Origin: Furfurilactobacillus rossiae DSM 15814
Lineage (GTDB): Bacteria; Bacillota; Bacilli; Lactobacillales; Lactobacillaceae
Direction: 5' to 3'
Assembly (NCBI RefSeq): GCF_000428925.1
Contig: NZ_AUAW01000001.1
Span: forward strand, 464,282 to 528,281
Length of the DNA stretch: 64,000 nucleotides
Shown here: positions 8,797 through 18,499 of the stretch, piece after piece
How positions within the stretch are numbered: position 1 is the stretch's first letter
How the letters are laid out: each line of letters begins with the position of its first letter
Notes under the pieces: model-generated
What the model saw: the letters and a program-made list of their open reading frames with translations, nothing else
What the model was told of the DNA's origin: nothing
Database searches by the model: none
Translations under genes and position numbers: made by a program

Positions 8797-9324
8797 CTAA
8801 TGATTATCCTCAGCATTGGACGCTGGCATTTTTTCTGAAGGATTAAGTCGTTTAAGATCCTGTACATATTCAATGGTAGATTCATTCATTAAATAGGCTA
8901 CATCAATGTGCAACTGCCCCTCAAATAACCACAAATCAGTCACAACAAACGTGGGGTGACTCGTCGATAACCGTTTGACATGATTTTTAACTGCATACTC
9001 GCCCAGCGCATTGTTTAATGGGCGCCTTAAAGTTGGCAGTTGATCCGCTTGCAAATTATCAGCGGTGATACTGAATTCAAAAGCCATCACGCCGCGACCC
9101 CACACGTCAGCCACAGTGTCAGACGCCGTAAAATGATTTTGGCTTTGACTCAAGGTGTGTTCGTCAGCCAACTGATTCAACGCACTCTTCATGGCGCTTT
9201 CTGTCGTCGCCTGAGCATCGTTACGAACAATGCTTGTTGCCCGGCGAATAATCAAGCGATGAATATAATGATAAATTAAATATGCGAGGATAATTCCTAT
9301 AATAATGATTAGTGCCAGTTTCAT
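8797..9324 (-). CDS. Membrane-anchored protein of unknown function
   Basis: The 175-residue protein begins with one hydrophobic segment (LALIIIIGIILAYLIYHYI, about 3-21) without a signal-peptidase site, then a soluble domain of about 150 residues. I do not recognise the family. The soluble part contains FEFSITADNLQADQLPTLRR and TDLWLFEGQLHIDVAYL, suggesting an alpha/beta domain. A second possible topology is an N-terminal anchor with the domain outside. It is a single-gene unit reading away from the rpoY leader. Confidence 0.7.
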   Translation of the reverse strand: MKLALIIIIGIILAYLIYHYIHRLIIRRATSIVRNDAQATTESAMKSALNQLADEHTLSQSQNHFTASDTVADVWGRGVMAFEFSITADNLQADQLPTLRRPLNNALGEYAVKNHVKRLSTSHPTFVVTDLWLFEGQLHIDVAYLMNESTIEYVQDLKRLNPSEKMPASNAEDNH

Positions 9325-9650
9325 TCAGAACCCCTCCGTTTCTACACTTAATTTTACCATATCTTCTCGTCAGTAACCGCTAGCTGACGGCAAAACAATC
9401 GGCGTTTTCTGGAAATGATCCCTTATGCTAGCAAGTAACTCTGTAAATGGGGTCTGAATACACTGGCAGTGCGTCGTGTGAGTGTACATCGACCGCCGGC
9501 TATGGTAATATTGAACTCAAATGTTGTGTTCGCGCAACCGCTGTTCGGGAGAAAACACCTTAATTTTTCGTTTGTTAACCGCCTCGCTTAGGTGTGACGG
9601 TTCTGTTTTTCATACAATAAAAATTTATTATATATAGGAGATTTTTACAC
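9325..9650 (+). promoter_or_regulatory. Structured leader upstream of rpoY-rnjA, attenuator-like
   Basis: 326 bases without a gene. The last 130 bases can form competing helices. GTGTT (9526-9530) pairs with AACAC (9554-9558), enclosing CCG/CGG. ACACCT (9555-9560) can instead pair with AGGTGT (9590-9595), and AACCG (9577-9581) can pair with CGGTT (9598-9602) followed by CTGTTTTT. The last is terminator-like. A further 6-bp hairpin, CGTCAG/CTGACG, lies near 9370. This is a hand-drawn fold. Confidence 0.4.
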
Positions 9651-9863
9651 ATGATTTTCAAAGTTTATTATCAAGAATCAAAAGTTCGTAACCCTAAACG
9701 GGAAGACACTCACTCATTATACATTGAGGCTGATAATGAAGCCGAAGCAATGAGCACCGTTGAAGCTAACACTGAGTACAATGTTGAATATTTGGAACCA
9801 CTTGAAGGCAACGCTTTGGAATACGAGCAAAAAGGCGCCAACTACAAGTTAACGGAGTTTTAG
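9651..9863 (+). CDS. rpoY: RNA polymerase epsilon subunit
   Basis: The 70-residue protein matches RpoY (formerly DUF1447/YkzG), the small accessory RNA polymerase subunit of Firmicutes: it starts MIFKVYYQESK, contains the conserved TRSLYIEA-like segment (HSLYIEADNEAEA) and ends with YKLTEF. It is followed after 3 bp by the RNase J gene, the standard neighbourhood of rpoY. TATAGGAGA supplies the ribosome binding site. Confidence 0.95.
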   Translation: MIFKVYYQESKVRNPKREDTHSLYIEADNEAEAMSTVEANTEYNVEYLEPLEGNALEYEQKGANYKLTEF

Positions 9864-9866
9864 CTT

Positions 9867-11639
9867 ATGGCAAAACTCAATATTAAAAATAACGAAACCG
9901 CAGTTTACGCAGTTGGTGGATTAGGCGAAATTGGGAAAAACACTTATGGTGTCCAGTTTCAGGATGAAATCATTATGATTGATGCCGGCATTAAGTTCCC
10001 CGAAGACGAATTGCTGGGAATTGATTACGTGATTCCGGACTACTCTTACCTTAAACAAAACGAATCAAAAATTAAGGCGCTTGTCATCACCCACGGACAC
10101 GAAGACCACATCGGTGGTATTCCATTTTTACTCCAACAAATTCATGTACCAATCTATGCAGGTCCACTTCCAATGGCACTCATTAAAAACAAATTGGAAG
10201 AACACGGCTTGCTGGAAACAACTGAACTGCATGAAATCGATGAGGACACTGTGCTGAAGTTCAGAAAGACGAGTGTTTCGTTCTTCAGAACCACCCACAG
10301 TATTCCTGATACTCTTGGTGTCGCAGTTAAGACTCCTTCTGGTACGATTGTTCAAACTGGTGACTTTAAGTTTGACCTCACGCCAATCAACACGCCTGCA
10401 CCGAACTTGCAAAAAATGGCGAAGCTTGGCGAAGAAGGTGTCTTGTGTCTTCTTTCTGACTCAACGAATGCCGAACGGCCAGAATTTACTAAGTCTGAAC
10501 GCTGGGTCAGCCACTCAATCCACAAGTTGTTTGACAAAATTGATGGTCGAATCATTTTCGCCACTTTCGCATCAAACATTTCACGTATTGAACAAGCTGC
10601 CGAAGCGGCCATTGAACATCATCGGAAAATCGCCGTATTTGGTCGATCAATGGAAGCAGCCCTAGTTAATGGTCGTGAACTCGGCTACCTTAACATCCCT
10701 GATGACGTCTTGGTTGATGCTTCCGAGCTTCGCAATATTCCAGCGAATGAAACACTGATTTTATGTACTGGCTCTCAGGGTGAACCAATGGCCGCCCTAT
10801 CACGGATTGCTAACGGTACCCACCGACAGATTTCGATTCAACCAAACGATACAGTCATCTTTTCTAGTAACCCAATTCCTGGTAACACAACTAGTGTTAA
10901 CCGGGTCATTAACGAACTAGAAGAAGCTGGTGCTGAAGTTATTCATGGTGCTGTTAACAACATCCATACTTCAGGACATGGTGGTCAGGTTGATCAGGAG
11001 TTAATGCTTCGATTAATCAAGCCAAAGTACTTCATGCCAATCCATGGTGAGTACAGAATGCAGAAGATCCATACACAACTTGCACAATTATGTGATGTTC
11101 CAGAAGATCACACGTTTATTCTGCAAAACGGGGATGTATTGGCCCTCACCGCTGATTCTGCCCGTGTCGCTGGTCATTTCAACGCTGGCGATGTGTATGT
11201 AGATGGCAATGGTGTCGGTGACATTGGCAACGTCGTCTTACATGACCGTCAGATGTTGTCCGAAGAAGGATTAGTTGTCGCTGTTGCGACAATTGATCTT
11301 AAAAACAAGGAAATTCAGGCCGGCCCTGACCTTCTCAGTCGTGGTTTTGTCTACATGCGTGAATCTGGTGACATGATTAATGAAGGTCGTCGTCGGGTGT
11401 TCCGTACCATTCGTCGCGCAATGCGTGATGACAATGCAACAGAAGCCTCGATTCGAACAGCCATCATCGACGACTTGCAAAGTTTCTTGTATGAGAAGAC
11501 TGAACGTCATCCGATGATTCTGCCAGAATTGATTATGACTAGCACAAATGCACCTCACAAAAAGGCTGCCACACATCGTAATTCACCAGCACGGCGCGAA
11601 GTTAATGCCAAAGCTGAAACACAAGCAACAAACGAATAA
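9867..11639 (+). CDS. rnjA: Ribonuclease J
   Basis: The 590-residue enzyme is a metallo-beta-lactamase/beta-CASP nuclease with endo- and 5'-3' exonuclease activity in RNA turnover. The zinc motif HGHEDHIGG, the aspartate region [10 protein letters not shown], the beta-CASP motifs and PIHGEYRM are all present. The C-terminal tail is basic and low-complexity ([18 protein letters not shown]) and makes the protein longer than the roughly 555 residues of Bacillus RNase J1. Linkage to rpoY supports J1 rather than J2. Confidence 0.95.
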   Translation: MAKLNIKNNETAVYAVGGLGEIGKNTYGVQFQDEIIMIDAGIKFPEDELLGIDYVIPDYSYLKQNESKIKALVITHGHEDHIGGIPFLLQQIHVPIYAGPLPMALIKNKLEEHGLLETTELHEIDEDTVLKFRKTSVSFFRTTHSIPDTLGVAVKTPSGTIVQTGDFKFDLTPINTPAPNLQKMAKLGEEGVLCLLSDSTNAERPEFTKSERWVSHSIHKLFDKIDGRIIFATFASNISRIEQAAEAAIEHHRKIAVFGRSMEAALVNGRELGYLNIPDDVLVDASELRNIPANETLILCTGSQGEPMAALSRIANGTHRQISIQPNDTVIFSSNPIPGNTTSVNRVINELEEAGAEVIHGAVNNIHTSGHGGQVDQELMLRLIKPKYFMPIHGEYRMQKIHTQLAQLCDVPEDHTFILQNGDVLALTADSARVAGHFNAGDVYVDGNGVGDIGNVVLHDRQMLSEEGLVVAVATIDLKNKEIQAGPDLLSRGFVYMRESGDMINEGRRRVFRTIRRAMRDDNATEASIRTAIIDDLQSFLYEKTERHPMILPELIMTSTNAPHKKAATHRNSPARREVNAKAETQATNE

Positions 11640-11673
11640 TAATCAACACGATGCAAAAAAATCGTTGATTGCT

Positions 11674-11705
11674 GCCGGTTCTTCATCAGAGGAACCGGTT
11701 TTCTT
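11674..11705 (+). terminator. Terminator after rnjA
   Basis: CCGGTTC (11675-11681) pairs with GAACCGG (11692-11698), followed by TTTTCTT. Confidence 0.8.
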
Positions 11706-11817
11706 ATGCACAATGTTCTTTAAGAAACCTTAAACAACTACTAATGGTTCCACCTCATCCGTCGCTCATTTCGTATACTGAATAAAGAGAAAGTGTTTCA
11801 TATTGAGAGGAACTGTT

Positions 11818-12786
11818 ATGACCCGTCACTTTTACGTCATTTTAAACCGTCACGCTGGCCGCGGTTACGCAAACAATGTTTGGCAAACGATTCAACCACA
11901 GCTGGATCAACTGGGAATTGAATATCAAATGAATGAAACAAAATATGCTGAGCATGCGATTCTTCTTGCTGAACAGTACGCGAAACATCATGCAAATGTC
12001 CCTATGGGTTCACATATTGTTTTGGTCGTTGGCGGTGATGGTACTCTCAATCAAGCACTAAATGGGCTAAAGAAGGTCGATGTAGCCGTTCCCTTGCCGC
12101 TAGCGTACATCCCTGCCGGTTCTGGCAATGATTTTGCACGAGGCGCACAGGTATCCCGCAACGCTTCAAACGCGCTCAAACAGATTCTAACAGCCACTGA
12201 GCCGGAAATGTTGGACATCGGTCATTATGATGAAACAACCCAACATGAACAACGTTACTTCGTTAATAATGTTGGTATTGGTTTCGATGCCGCAATTGTT
12301 AGTGCTGCGAATCACAGTACTAAAAAGGGCTTGCTCAACCGTTTACACTTAGGCAACCTGGCCTATATTGGACAACTCATCAAGGTGCTAGGGCAGCAAA
12401 CTGCCTTTCCTGTTACGGTTCATGTTGGTAACCGTCGTGATATTTTTGACAATGGTTTCTTGGTAACAACAAGCAACCACCCTTACTTCGGTGGTGGTGT
12501 TCCCATTTTGCCTATCGCAAACGTTCATGATCGAAAACTATCGCTCATTATCGCGGAAAAAATGATTCTACCAAAATTCATTTTTTTGTTTATCATGATG
12601 GCTTTTGGGCGTCATCTGAATTTTAAAAATGTTCATCATTATCAGGCCGAGCATTTGCATCTGACAATATCATCTTTAGAATACGGTCAGGTTGACGGTG
12701 AAGAAATGGGGAATCGTTTCTTTGATATTTATCTCTCTGTTGAACAATATCCATTTTGGTTTGCCCCTATCCGACATGCAAAGTAG
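11818..12786 (+). CDS. Diacylglycerol kinase family lipid kinase
   Basis: This 322-residue protein belongs to the DagK/YegS lipid kinase family, which phosphorylates diacylglycerol or related lipids at the membrane surface. The N-terminal NRHAGRG, the nucleotide-binding VVGGDGTLNQALNG and YIPAGSGNDFARG motifs are intact, and a C-terminal beta-sandwich contains the DGE motif in GQVDGEEMG. The ATG at 11818 follows GAGAGGAAC; a TTG 15 bp upstream is less likely. In lactic acid bacteria such enzymes recycle diacylglycerol formed during lipoteichoic acid synthesis. Confidence 0.9.
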   Translation: MTRHFYVILNRHAGRGYANNVWQTIQPQLDQLGIEYQMNETKYAEHAILLAEQYAKHHANVPMGSHIVLVVGGDGTLNQALNGLKKVDVAVPLPLAYIPAGSGNDFARGAQVSRNASNALKQILTATEPEMLDIGHYDETTQHEQRYFVNNVGIGFDAAIVSAANHSTKKGLLNRLHLGNLAYIGQLIKVLGQQTAFPVTVHVGNRRDIFDNGFLVTTSNHPYFGGGVPILPIANVHDRKLSLIIAEKMILPKFIFLFIMMAFGRHLNFKNVHHYQAEHLHLTISSLEYGQVDGEEMGNRFFDIYLSVEQYPFWFAPIRHAK

Positions 12787-12854
12787 TGTAGCTAAATTTT
12801 CTTCTCATTTATTTCATCATGAAAAGTCTTACTAATCTCAGAGGAGTCTTGCAC

Positions 12855-13841
12855 ATGAACCATACATCAGCAGCATTAACCGCAGGCATTTACGGTATCG
12901 CTATCGGTGACGCCCTTGGTCAGTCAACACAATTTAAAAGTTACGAAAAGTTGCAACAAAATCCAGTACATGAAATGCTTATGGGTGCCTATCAAACATT
13001 GCCCGGTACCTGGTCGGACGATACTAGCATGACGCTTGCTACCCTAGCTGCAATTGCAGCTAACGCAACTGACACCGCCATTCCATTAGAGCCAGTCATG
13101 AATAACTTCATAGCTTGGTTAAACGATGCAGATTTCACCCCTGCTCATGAAACTTTTGATGTCGGTAACGGAACTCGCCAAGCACTACGTCATTACAGTG
13201 AAACACATGACCCTAGAGACGCGGGTAGCGCCGATGTCAAAAACAACGGTAATGGTGCGCTTATGCGTATGTTTCCAGTCGCACTATGGGCTATTCATCA
13301 ATTGGACAAGGGTCAAACATTAGTAAACCGGCCGGAGCTAGTTGATCAAATTATCGGAGTTGCTGAACTAACACATCGCCATGCTCGTTCAACTGTCGCC
13401 TGCTTACTTTACTCTGCACTCTTAACACGGCTTATAGAATCAACTGGTTGGACCAATCAGTTTCTCACTCAAGCGGTCCAAGATGTGCAGCAAATCGTCC
13501 AGAACCGTACGGAGTTAGCCGGCGAGCTGCCCCAGTACAATCGTCTTCTTGATCCTGCTTTCTATAAGCTGGCTGCCGCTCAGCTTAACACCAGCGGCTA
13601 TGTCGTTGATACTACAGAAAGCGTCTGGTGGTTACTCAACCGCTTTACGGATTATCATGATCTTGTTCTGAACGCCATCAATCTTGGTGGTGACACAGAC
13701 ACCATCGCAAGCATCGCTGGTGGCCTTGCAGCAATTAGGGGTGGCCTGACGTCACTGCCACGAGACTGGCAGGATGAATTGCTGGGTCGTAACGTAATTG
13801 CTAATACAATCCATGATGCACTTCGATCCGGCAAGTACTGA
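12855..13841 (+). CDS. ADP-ribosylglycohydrolase family protein (DraG-like)
   Basis: A 328-residue all-helical protein. It carries both metal-site motifs of the ADP-ribosyl-hydrolase family: WSDDTSMTLA (about residues 51-60) and GGDTDTIASIAGGLAA (about 275-290), plus the N-terminal GIAIGDALGQ. Members remove ADP-ribose from proteins or hydrolyse related metabolites; no ADP-ribosyltransferase is visible nearby, so the substrate is open. ATG at 12855 has AGAGGAG upstream. Confidence 0.9.
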   Translation: MNHTSAALTAGIYGIAIGDALGQSTQFKSYEKLQQNPVHEMLMGAYQTLPGTWSDDTSMTLATLAAIAANATDTAIPLEPVMNNFIAWLNDADFTPAHETFDVGNGTRQALRHYSETHDPRDAGSADVKNNGNGALMRMFPVALWAIHQLDKGQTLVNRPELVDQIIGVAELTHRHARSTVACLLYSALLTRLIESTGWTNQFLTQAVQDVQQIVQNRTELAGELPQYNRLLDPAFYKLAAAQLNTSGYVVDTTESVWWLLNRFTDYHDLVLNAINLGGDTDTIASIAGGLAAIRGGLTSLPRDWQDELLGRNVIANTIHDALRSGKY

Positions 13842-13858
13842 AAACTTAATTAAAGCAA

Positions 13859-13900
13859 CAAAAAGGATGACCGCCAAAAAATCTGGCGATCACCCTTTTT
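13859..13900. terminator. Bidirectional terminator
   Basis: AAAAAGGATGACCGCCA pairs with the TGGCGATCACCCTTTTT side around a short A-rich loop; it lies between the convergent genes ending at 13841 and 13914. Confidence 0.85.
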
Positions 13901-13913
13901 GTTTGATTACATA

Positions 13914-14096
13914 TTAATCTTCAGCAGCGTCCATGGCCTCGAGAATTGCATCCAGTTGGTCACACTTACCCCTGAGGGAATCGATCTGATCATGCGATGC
14001 CATCCGATGTGTTGACGCGCTCGATTCATCTTGGAGTTCCGCTAATTCATGTGTAGCTTCGCGGTATTCTTCAAGAATCTCTAACTTGTTACTCAT
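13914..14096 (-). CDS. Small coiled-coil protein of unknown function
   Basis: A 60-residue, very acidic protein with heptad-like spacing (KLEILEEYREATHELAELQDE and CDQLDAILEAMDAAED), probably a short helical hairpin. I do not recognise it. The ATG at 14096 is chosen because GGAG lies 8 bases upstream; an upstream GTG abuts that site. A TTATAGT -10-like box about 70-80 bp upstream supports real expression. Confidence 0.6.
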   Translation of the reverse strand: MSNKLEILEEYREATHELAELQDESSASTHRMASHDQIDSLRGKCDQLDAILEAMDAAED

Positions 14097-14484
14097 CTTT
14101 AACACTCCATTTCATACTATAGGTCGACGACCCAGATTATGACGGTAGCAATTAAAGCTCCTTCAAATTCATAAGTGACTATAACACCTTTCAGCCAAAC
14201 TGTGAATACTTTTGACCAAGGATTTTTTGTGTCATTTTTGAAGTATTTCAACGTTCATTTTAAATTAATTTTTTCTTTTATAGTGTATATGGCAATATTT
14301 GATTTTGACGGGGTTTGTATCTGTATGGAAACGGGCCTAAATTTTCATTTGTAAAACGTTCAACTTGCTTTAGAATTATTTTGTTTCCAAATTGTCATAT
14401 TTCGATAATCGGTTAAGTGTCATACAAATTAGCCGGAAACACTTACAACAGTCTATTTCGTCATCGTTGAACTATCCAAACATC
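14097..14484. other. AT-rich intergenic stretch
   Basis: Holds the probable promoter of the gene ending at 13914 and the 3' flank of the P60 gene. No convincing gene, RNA or clear terminator is visible. Confidence 0.5.
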
Positions 14485-15993
14485 TTACTGACGCAAACTC
14501 CCTGAGAAACTCGGCATAAAGGTTCGACCATCCATCGTGTACGTTTGAACGTTCTTTCCTGGTTCAGGCGCTGCGATGTACTGACTATCACCAATTGCAA
14601 TGGCATTGTGATATGTCGCACCCTGCGGTCCCCAAAACAAAACGTCACCTGGTTGGGCTGCATTAACAGGTTGAGCGTTAAAATATGCTTCTTGCGCGAC
14701 AGTATTATGTGGCAACGAAACACCGGCCGATGCGTAGGCCTGTTGAACAAGTCCTGAACAATCAGCACCTTGAGTCGACGCACCGCCCCAAACGTATGGC
14801 ACTTGTTGATTCTGATAATCAACAGCAGTCTGAACAACTTTTGTCCGTGTTGACTGATCAGCCGTGTAATTTGGCTGAGATGGTGTTGGTGCTGCACTAA
14901 CCGCTGTGGTGGCGGCTTGTGACGTAGTTGACTGGGTTGGCTCATTCGTTTGGGTAGACGTCGATGCTTGGGCAGATGCTGACGAAGCAGGCACCGCCTG
15001 TGAAGAAATAGAATTTGTCTGCTTAATTGTCGCATTCGATGTTACGACGTTTGAAACATCACTATTAGATTGACTCTTCAACTGCTTAGTCGAACTGGAG
15101 ACAGACGTTGCAACACTGCTGGTCGCTACTTTTGAGGAGCTCAACGTCGCGGTCTGTGTTGAAGTAGCAGTTGAACTAACGTGAGATGTTCCCGTTTTGT
15201 CTGCTGCCAAGGTTGAGATGCCATTGTTAGTCGTGACAGCCTTAGTCTGCTGGCTTGTAGGTGCTATAGACGTCGTGGCTTTACTTTTACTTGCAGACCC
15301 CGCTGAAACTGCAACAAGAGCAGATGTCGCAGCAGAAGTAACAACGGTTGAATTCAAACCGTCTGCACTAGCATTAGCAATTTGATCCGTGGAAGTTGAC
15401 TTAACATCACTTTGCACGACGGTATCATCTTTTGTCTGATCAACTTTACTATCAACTGCAGAAACAAGGTTGACTGTCTTAAGAGCCTCTTCAGTTTCAA
15501 TCGGTGCAGCCGAAGCAGTCGTTGCCGATGCTTCACTACTTGGAGTTTGCGGCTCCTCTAAGGACAGCTTCTGACCAACATGAATAATAGAACTAGTGAG
15601 TTGGTTATTGGCCATCAATTCACCAACAGTGGTACCCTTTGCGGCCGCAATCGACCATAAACTGTCCCCGGTTTTGACTGCATATGTATGCTGTGGTGAC
15701 GTTTGAACGTTGACGGTGCGCAAAACTGGTTGCATAGTTTGAACCTTAACGTTATCCAGTGCACCATTATGTCCCGTATAAATAACAGAGGTTTGACGAT
15801 CAGCACCGTCCTTAACCTTATTTAGGGTTTCTATCGATTGTAGTGACACATGTGTGTGTCGCGTATAACCTGACGGTGCGTCGTTTTTCTGCGCTTTAAT
15901 TTGTGATGCAAATACTGATGATCCACCAGCTGCTAAAATGGCACTAACGGCCCCAATCGCAGCCAGAACACGATTACTTTGCTCTGTTCCCAT
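14485..15993 (-). CDS. Secreted LysM / NlpC-P60 peptidoglycan endopeptidase
   Basis: The 502-residue exported wall hydrolase has an N-terminal signal or anchor (VLAAIGAVSAILAAGGSSVFASQ). Next is one LysM domain (YAVKTGDSLWSIAAAKG to HVGQKL, about 105-150) for peptidoglycan binding, then about 230 residues of Ser/Thr/Ala-rich linker, and last a C-terminal NlpC/P60 domain. The catalytic cysteine is in GADCSGLVQQAY and the histidine in YHNAIAIGD. Such enzymes cut gamma-D-glutamyl bonds in stem peptides during cell separation. ATG at 15993 has GGGAAG at good distance. It is monocistronic, with a 9-bp inverted repeat in its promoter region. Confidence 0.93.
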   Translation of the reverse strand: MGTEQSNRVLAAIGAVSAILAAGGSSVFASQIKAQKNDAPSGYTRHTHVSLQSIETLNKVKDGADRQTSVIYTGHNGALDNVKVQTMQPVLRTVNVQTSPQHTYAVKTGDSLWSIAAAKGTTVGELMANNQLTSSIIHVGQKLSLEEPQTPSSEASATTASAAPIETEEALKTVNLVSAVDSKVDQTKDDTVVQSDVKSTSTDQIANASADGLNSTVVTSAATSALVAVSAGSASKSKATTSIAPTSQQTKAVTTNNGISTLAADKTGTSHVSSTATSTQTATLSSSKVATSSVATSVSSSTKQLKSQSNSDVSNVVTSNATIKQTNSISSQAVPASSASAQASTSTQTNEPTQSTTSQAATTAVSAAPTPSQPNYTADQSTRTKVVQTAVDYQNQQVPYVWGGASTQGADCSGLVQQAYASAGVSLPHNTVAQEAYFNAQPVNAAQPGDVLFWGPQGATYHNAIAIGDSQYIAAPEPGKNVQTYTMDGRTFMPSFSGSLRQ

Positions 15994-16021
15994 TCTCAGC
16001 ACTTCCCATGTTGTCTGAATT

Positions 16022-16052
16022 ATGCTTAAAACATTAAGAAAAGTTTAAGCAT
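16022..16052. promoter_or_regulatory. 9-bp inverted repeat in the P60 gene promoter region
   Basis: ATGCTTAAA (16022-16030) and TTTAAGCAT (16044-16052) form a perfect inverted repeat with a 13-bp spacer. It is about 15 bp downstream of TATACT, a likely -10 box on the minus strand, so it would lie at the transcript start: operator or 5' hairpin. Confidence 0.5.
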
Positions 16053-16512
16053 GTCATATGTGTAGTATAACAGCCCTTTAACCAAACAGAAACCTCAATT
16101 TTAAATGAATTGAAAATAAAAATGTGGCAGTCAATAATGGGCATTATGCAGAACTATTATAGTTAGTGCACCACCTTTGAAAATGCATATTGTTACATAC
16201 ATATAAAAGTAAGATCTGACAATTGTGCCCTCTGCCACTACGCTTAAAATGTCTATTTCTTCTTGCGCAGCGGCACTTAAATATTTAGCAACCATGTCAA
16301 TTATCTAAAGTGGTCTACCTAACTCAAAAACAGCAATTGCATCATACAACATCCGTTTTATAGGCACAATTAACACATTTACACAATCTGTGGTCAAGAC
16401 CACGGAAAGAAGTTATTATCAACAGCTTCATTATCAACATTGGCATTAACAAAATTCGTTAATCTCAATGTTCAATGCATTGGTATTATTCACGTTTAAA
16501 TTACAGTTACAT
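16053..16512. other. Intergenic stretch without a clear gene
   Basis: Contains the upstream region of the P60 gene. A 12-bp palindrome with AA centre, GTGGTCAAGACCAC, lies at 16390-16403. A 54-codon minus-strand frame from about 16295 lacks a ribosome binding site and is not called. Confidence 0.45.
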
Positions 16513-16549
16513 CAAAAAAACGCCCCCCTAATTTTTTAGAGAGCGCTTA
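16513..16549 (-). terminator. Probable terminator of the gene ending at 16570
   Basis: On the minus strand CGCTCTCTAA pairs imperfectly (G-U pairs, one bulge) with TTAGGGGGGCG, followed by TTTTTTT. Confidence 0.6.
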
Positions 16550-16569
16550 ATTGGTCTACTTTAATAAAC

Positions 16570-17313
16570 TCAGGCGTTTTGCCCACCGTCAATTGTAAAT
16601 TCAGCACCAGTAGCATACTTCGATTCATCAGAGCCTAGGAAAACACAGATATTAGCAATGTCTGACGGCTGGCCCATTTCTCCAATTGGAATTGTTTTAA
16701 CAACAGAATCACGAACCTCATCCGGAATAATTGCTGTGTCAACCCAACCTGGATGAACAGAATTGATTCGAACTTTCAGTCCTTCATGGGCTGCAGATAG
16801 AGCAGCCGCCTTGGTCAACAACCGCGTGCCACCCTTACTTGAAGAGTAAGCAGCGGCCATTGGTAACCCACGAAGACCGGCGACTGAGGAAATGTTGATG
16901 ATTGAACCTGCACCACCATTCTTCTTCATCGCCTGAATACCGTATTTAACACCTAGGAAATTCCCGGTAAGGTTTACGTCGATCACTTGCTGCCACTCAG
17001 CTAATGATAAGTCTTCAACAGGGCCATTCTTACCGCCAATACCGGCATTATTAACGACAATGTCAACTTTTCCGAAGTTATCTTCAGCCGCTGAGATAAC
17101 TTTTTTCCAATCATCCTCTTTGGCCACATTTTGCTGAACAAACAAGCCTGCGTCACCTAATTTACTGGCAACCTTTTGTCCGCCATCAACATTATGATCT
17201 GCGGTAACAACAACTTTGGCCCCTTCTTTAACAAAGGCCTCCGCAATGGCTTGACCAATTCCTGCGGCGGCACCTGTAACAATGGCGACCTTACCTGATA
17301 AACGCTCTGACAT
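16570..17313 (-). CDS. Short-chain dehydrogenase/reductase
   Basis: The 247-residue classical SDR has the cofactor motif TGAAAGIG, structural NNAG, and the catalytic Ser (INISSVAG) and YSSSK. The C-terminus FTIDGGQNA and overall sequence resemble the R-specific alcohol dehydrogenases of lactobacilli, to which the gene at 52345 is closer. After the first cofactor strand the residue after VVVT is A-D rather than a basic pair, so NADPH preference is uncertain. AGGAGGAAAG precedes the ATG; it is a single gene with its own terminator. Confidence 0.9.
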   Translation of the reverse strand: MSERLSGKVAIVTGAAAGIGQAIAEAFVKEGAKVVVTADHNVDGGQKVASKLGDAGLFVQQNVAKEDDWKKVISAAEDNFGKVDIVVNNAGIGGKNGPVEDLSLAEWQQVIDVNLTGNFLGVKYGIQAMKKNGGAGSIINISSVAGLRGLPMAAAYSSSKGGTRLLTKAAALSAAHEGLKVRINSVHPGWVDTAIIPDEVRDSVVKTIPIGEMGQPSDIANICVFLGSDESKYATGAEFTIDGGQNA

Positions 17314-17482
17314 AATCTTTCCTCCTAGTAATTGATAACATCATTCTATGCCCAGGTAAGGCAAAATGCACATTTTTGAACTTCAATACCACTTTCGCCA
17401 CATTTCCAACCATTCACGCGCAAATCATTGTTTTTAAGCCGCTCGTTTAATAAGCTTAGTTCATCAAATAGAGGTGATTCAT

Positions 17483-17941
17483 ATGAAAGTCACATATAAA
17501 CAAATTGATCAATCTGACACTACTGTTGTCGTTTATGCCCGAGCACAAACGGACAGTGTCACTAACTTGATTGGCTACATTACCGAGTATAACGAAGGTG
17601 ACAATCAAATCGTGATTCACGAAAACGGTCGGATGAGCATTATTCAGATTTCAGAGATCATCACAGTTGAAGTTCAGAATAAGGACCTGACGATCACGAC
17701 AACGAGCAATATTTTCCATGTTCGTGGCGCCCTATCAAAAATGATGGAAAAACTCACACAACATTCTTTTGCCTTAGTCTCGCAGTCTGCGACCATCAAC
17801 TTAAGGTACTTGGACTCATTGGTAGCTTCTTTTTCTGGAACAATGACGGCACATTTAAAAAACGGTCAGCAAGTCGCTGTTTCTCGGCGGTTTGTCCCCT
17901 TATTACGCCAACGCATTAAAACATTGCAAACACAAAAGTAA
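17483..17941 (+). CDS. LytTR-type DNA-binding regulator
   Basis: This 152-residue protein has a C-terminal LytTR DNA-binding domain (about 55-150: ITVEVQNKDLTITTTSNIFHVRG, then FALVSQSATINLRYL and VSRRFVPLLRQRI) and no receiver domain. Its immediate downstream partner is a four-helix DUF3021-like membrane protein, the usual LytTR/DUF3021 pair of Firmicutes. In that pair the membrane protein is thought to inhibit or sense for the regulator (family knowledge). ATG 17483 is chosen for AGAGGTGA. Confidence 0.88.
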   Translation: MKVTYKQIDQSDTTVVVYARAQTDSVTNLIGYITEYNEGDNQIVIHENGRMSIIQISEIITVEVQNKDLTITTTSNIFHVRGALSKMMEKLTQHSFALVSQSATINLRYLDSLVASFSGTMTAHLKNGQQVAVSRRFVPLLRQRIKTLQTQK

Positions 17942-17964
17942 ATAACAGCTTTGGGGGTTATATC

Positions 17965-18360
17965 ATGGCACAAAAAATGACGAGTTTATTCAAAAGCTTT
18001 CTCACGTCTTTTTCAATTGGCAATTTTTTTATCGTCTTAAACCTATTGATTTCACGAATACCGCACATTCATCAATTGATTATTGAGGTTTGGATATTTT
18101 GTCTAAGCCTCACGTTTATCAATCTACTACAGTGGTTGTCGATCAAACCAGTGATTAAATATGCGTTGATTATTGTGTTTACATCAATTATCTATCTGAT
18201 CTTTGCCGGCATCTTTCACTGGATGCCATTGACGACGGTTAGCATTTCACTCACATTCGTTGGCTTTGCCACTTGGTATATTGTGTCGTGGCTCGGATAC
18301 TGGCTGTATTCGCGCTGGTTAGCTAATAGCGTGAATCACGACTTAAAAGCGCAACAGTGA
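17965..18360 (+). CDS. DUF3021 family membrane protein
   Basis: A 131-residue protein with four hydrophobic segments (about 15-34, 43-62, 73-92 and 97-119) and short loops. It follows the LytTR regulator after 23 bp, with GGGGG as the ribosome binding site, which is the standard context of DUF3021. The probable role is control of the LytTR protein at the membrane; ligand and target genes are unknown. Confidence 0.82.
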   Translation: MAQKMTSLFKSFLTSFSIGNFFIVLNLLISRIPHIHQLIIEVWIFCLSLTFINLLQWLSIKPVIKYALIIVFTSIIYLIFAGIFHWMPLTTVSISLTFVGFATWYIVSWLGYWLYSRWLANSVNHDLKAQQ

Positions 18361-18499
18361 TTTTCTACCATAAAAAAGTTATTATCCGGCGTCAAATTTA
18401 TAACGAATGGAGAATAACAGATGATTGCTTTTGAATGCCAACAGCATTAAATTAATAATATAATTAGTTTTATCAAAAAGCATGTCTGGAGGTCTGATC

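Noticed and set aside
14472..15035. 187-codon frame overlapping the P60 gene on the same strand
   Set aside because: Composition reflects the low-complexity Ser/Thr linker in another frame; no start signal.
16130..16300. 54-codon minus-strand frame starting MVAKYLSAAAQEEID
   Set aside because: Plausible start of a protein, but no Shine-Dalgarno and the second half has poor composition; could be a decayed gene fragment but not supportable.
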